The notes below the pieces were generated by a model. It ran no database searches and was not told the origin of the DNA. It saw only the letters and a program-made list of their open reading frames with translations. The translations under genes were made by a program, and so were the position numbers. A DNA stretch of 7,296 bases from an uncultured Litorilinea sp. GTDB lineage: Bacteria; Chloroflexota; Anaerolineae; Caldilineales; Caldilineaceae. The stretch is from the NCBI GenBank assembly GCA_946885925.1, contig CAMPHP010000137.1, forward strand, positions 1 through 7,296. Reading direction: 5' to 3'. Shown here piece by piece: positions 7,101 through 7,296 of this stretch (its first letter is position 1; every line of letters begins with the position of its first letter).

Positions 7101-7296
7101 ATTGCCTTTATCGACAGCCATATCGCTAAAGACAAAGATGCCTTCTGACGTATTGGGATCGGCATCTGCATCAGCATCTTCTTCTTGCAGATAAAAGCCG
7201 CGCAGCAAAGGTGAACTACCCTGATAATCTCCGATCACAACTCCTTCCACCACAACCTCTGAATTAATCAGCGGGCTGCTCGTGCCTGAACCCTGG
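4104..7296 (-). CDS. Large secreted ExeM/NucH-type nuclease with C-terminal Ig-like and repeat modules, N-terminus beyond window
   Basis: The frame is open to the right edge, with 1063 residues visible. A GTG at 7253 could be misread as the start, but the 14 codons before it read QGSGTSSPLINSEV, the normal entry to this family's OB-like N-terminal domain (QGSG..SPL...V.VEGVV), so the true start and any signal peptide lie outside. Numbering from that GTG: OB-like domain about 1-220; EEP nuclease domain about 235-552 with N243 (SANVLNYF), E299 (EIENN), H393 (VNHLKSKG), D448/N450 (IIGDLNAY) and SDHDP (543-547), all expected for metal-dependent phosphodiester cleavage; ASH/choice-of-anchor-D-like domain about 565-675; InlB-B-like repeat about 685-763 (WSGAC); two DUF11-like domains about 770-885 and 888-1022; tail LLFIPALQR. 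Paired cysteines (DCGP/ECRG, SDC/GNC) suit an exported protein. A role in degrading extracellular DNA for nutrients or biofilm turnover is inferred from the family. Confidence 0.9.
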   Translation of the reverse strand, partial: QGSGTSSPLINSEVVVEGVVIGDYQGSSPLLRGFYLQEEDADADADPNTSEGIFVFSDMAVDKGNVVRLEGTVTEFGDPGVTLTELTSVTQLQVCATDASVTPTVINLPVSSLSEWERVEGMLVNFPQELTVTESFTLGRYGEVHLSYGGRLYQPTHLAAPGAPAEAQRILNERHRIILDDAQTAENPDPVIYPSPYLSATNTLRTGYTVNNLTGIVEQRFDLYRVQPVGEVLFNPANPRTASPEVLGGTLKVASANVLNYFTTLDDGGNDCGPVTNRQECRGANTPVEFDRQRTKIIGGLVAIDADIAGLIEIENNATESLQDLVDGLNAILGANTYAYINTGFIGTDAIKVGIIYKPATVTPVGDYKILNSAVDPTFIDTLNRPVLAQTFQENASGERFTVAVNHLKSKGSDCNHVGDPDTSDGQGNCNNTRTRAAAALVNWLATDPTESGDPDFLIIGDLNAYALEDPITTLKNAGYTDLLAAFQGQAAYSYVFEGQSGYLDHALASPSLFGQVVGATEWHVNADEPNILDYNAEFKSAAQVEYFYTPEPYRFSDHDPLVVWLNWSPEIALLGNDEIIVNGDNSPSVSDGTDLGAVSVGDAITHTFVISNSGNAALSLSGTPWVESSGSASGEFVVTQPLTSVVNAQESVTFTVRYMPSAHGSHAITLTIANNDGDENPYTFSVQGSGVQGSGTGPYALDVSKEGTGSGTVTSTPAGIDCGNSCAAIYPHGTVVTLNAVAAANSTFNGWSGACTGTDACVVTMDAAKSVRAIFDLVTLPVAAINLVKTVSVQPGVCGTDTTITVLPGETVYYCYTVTNSGNVTLTRHSLVDDQVGTITHTLLTPLAPGQSISTVALGFSVSAQIEEQTTNRATWIADAQIEALSTIATATATVNLGETAYDVNAEGRFTSPSAGGVTGGELNYEVKIRNNGTATMKNVQIAFVIPRGTAFLSSTGSTLAASAFTMWDCPEGAPAATLCTYTIAVLPPGQEVTIDFTLRVVEEINVDEVVVRLDVMPEGTPLTPIEPIKVTVVGPDATMQELLFIPALQREAQNRGGMVSQ
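5209..5238. repeat. Perfect 15-bp tandem duplication in the nuclease linker
   Basis: CCACTACCCTGCACG occurs at 5209-5223 and 5224-5238 without gap or mismatch. On the coding strand it encodes VQGSG twice, at the junction between the ASH-like domain and the InlB-B-like repeat, so it lengthens a flexible Gly/Ser linker by five residues. Confidence 0.92.

Noticed and set aside
7147..7190. Acidic EEDADADADP run in the nuclease as a novel repeat or calcium-binding insertion
   Set aside because: Acidic Asp/Ala runs at this spot before TSEGIFV are common in ExeM/NucH-type proteins, so it is a family feature rather than a novelty.
4104..7253. GTG at 7253 as the start of the nuclease
   Set aside because: The frame stays open to the window edge, and the preceding codons encode the conserved QGSG..SPL entry of the N-terminal domain. 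No signal peptide follows the GTG, although the protein family is secreted.

Overview
The window reads as a chromosomal segment of a free-living bacterium of moderate GC content. A member of the Chloroflexota (Anaerolineae/Caldilineae-like) is my best guess. The hints are a secreted multidomain protein ending in a short hydrophobic 'LFIPALQR'-type tail that recalls the 'FLPLxxR' tails of many secreted proteins in that phylum, a PD40-type secreted propeller, and a HEAT-extended QueG. This is inference only: there is no rRNA or other marker gene here.

Layout, left to right. (1) 1-963, minus strand: the N-terminal 321 codons of a secreted WD40/TolB-like beta-propeller protein, running off the left edge. 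(2) 964-1109: its upstream region, with an 8-bp inverted repeat plus a third half-site and two back-to-back short tandem duplications (periods 12 and 14), probably an operator/promoter. (3) 1110-2456, minus strand: queG, epoxyqueuosine reductase, the last step of tRNA queuosine synthesis. It has a HEAT-like C-terminus, an unusual in-frame 12-bp tandem repeat and a consensus-like promoter placed so close to the ATG that the mRNA should be nearly leaderless. (4) 2457-2771: divergent intergenic region. (5) 2772-4001, plus strand: a 12-TM major facilitator transporter most like the fosmidomycin-resistance (Fsr) branch. (6) 4002-4103: convergent spacer with a perfect 13-bp stem hairpin and a 10-bp palindrome. 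(7) 4104-7296, minus strand: a very large secreted ExeM/NucH-type nuclease with an intact endonuclease/exonuclease/phosphatase (EEP) domain followed by four Ig-like or repeat modules, running off the right edge before its N-terminus.

The genes do not form one operon or an obvious shared pathway: two envelope/secreted proteins, one tRNA-modification enzyme and one efflux pump. I see no CRISPR array, RNA gene, insertion sequence, toxin-antitoxin pair or defence cassette, and no clear undescribed system. The most notable feature is a recurring pattern of short (12-15 bp) tandem duplications: two in a promoter, one inside queG and one in a linker of the nuclease. Both in-gene duplications keep the reading frame.
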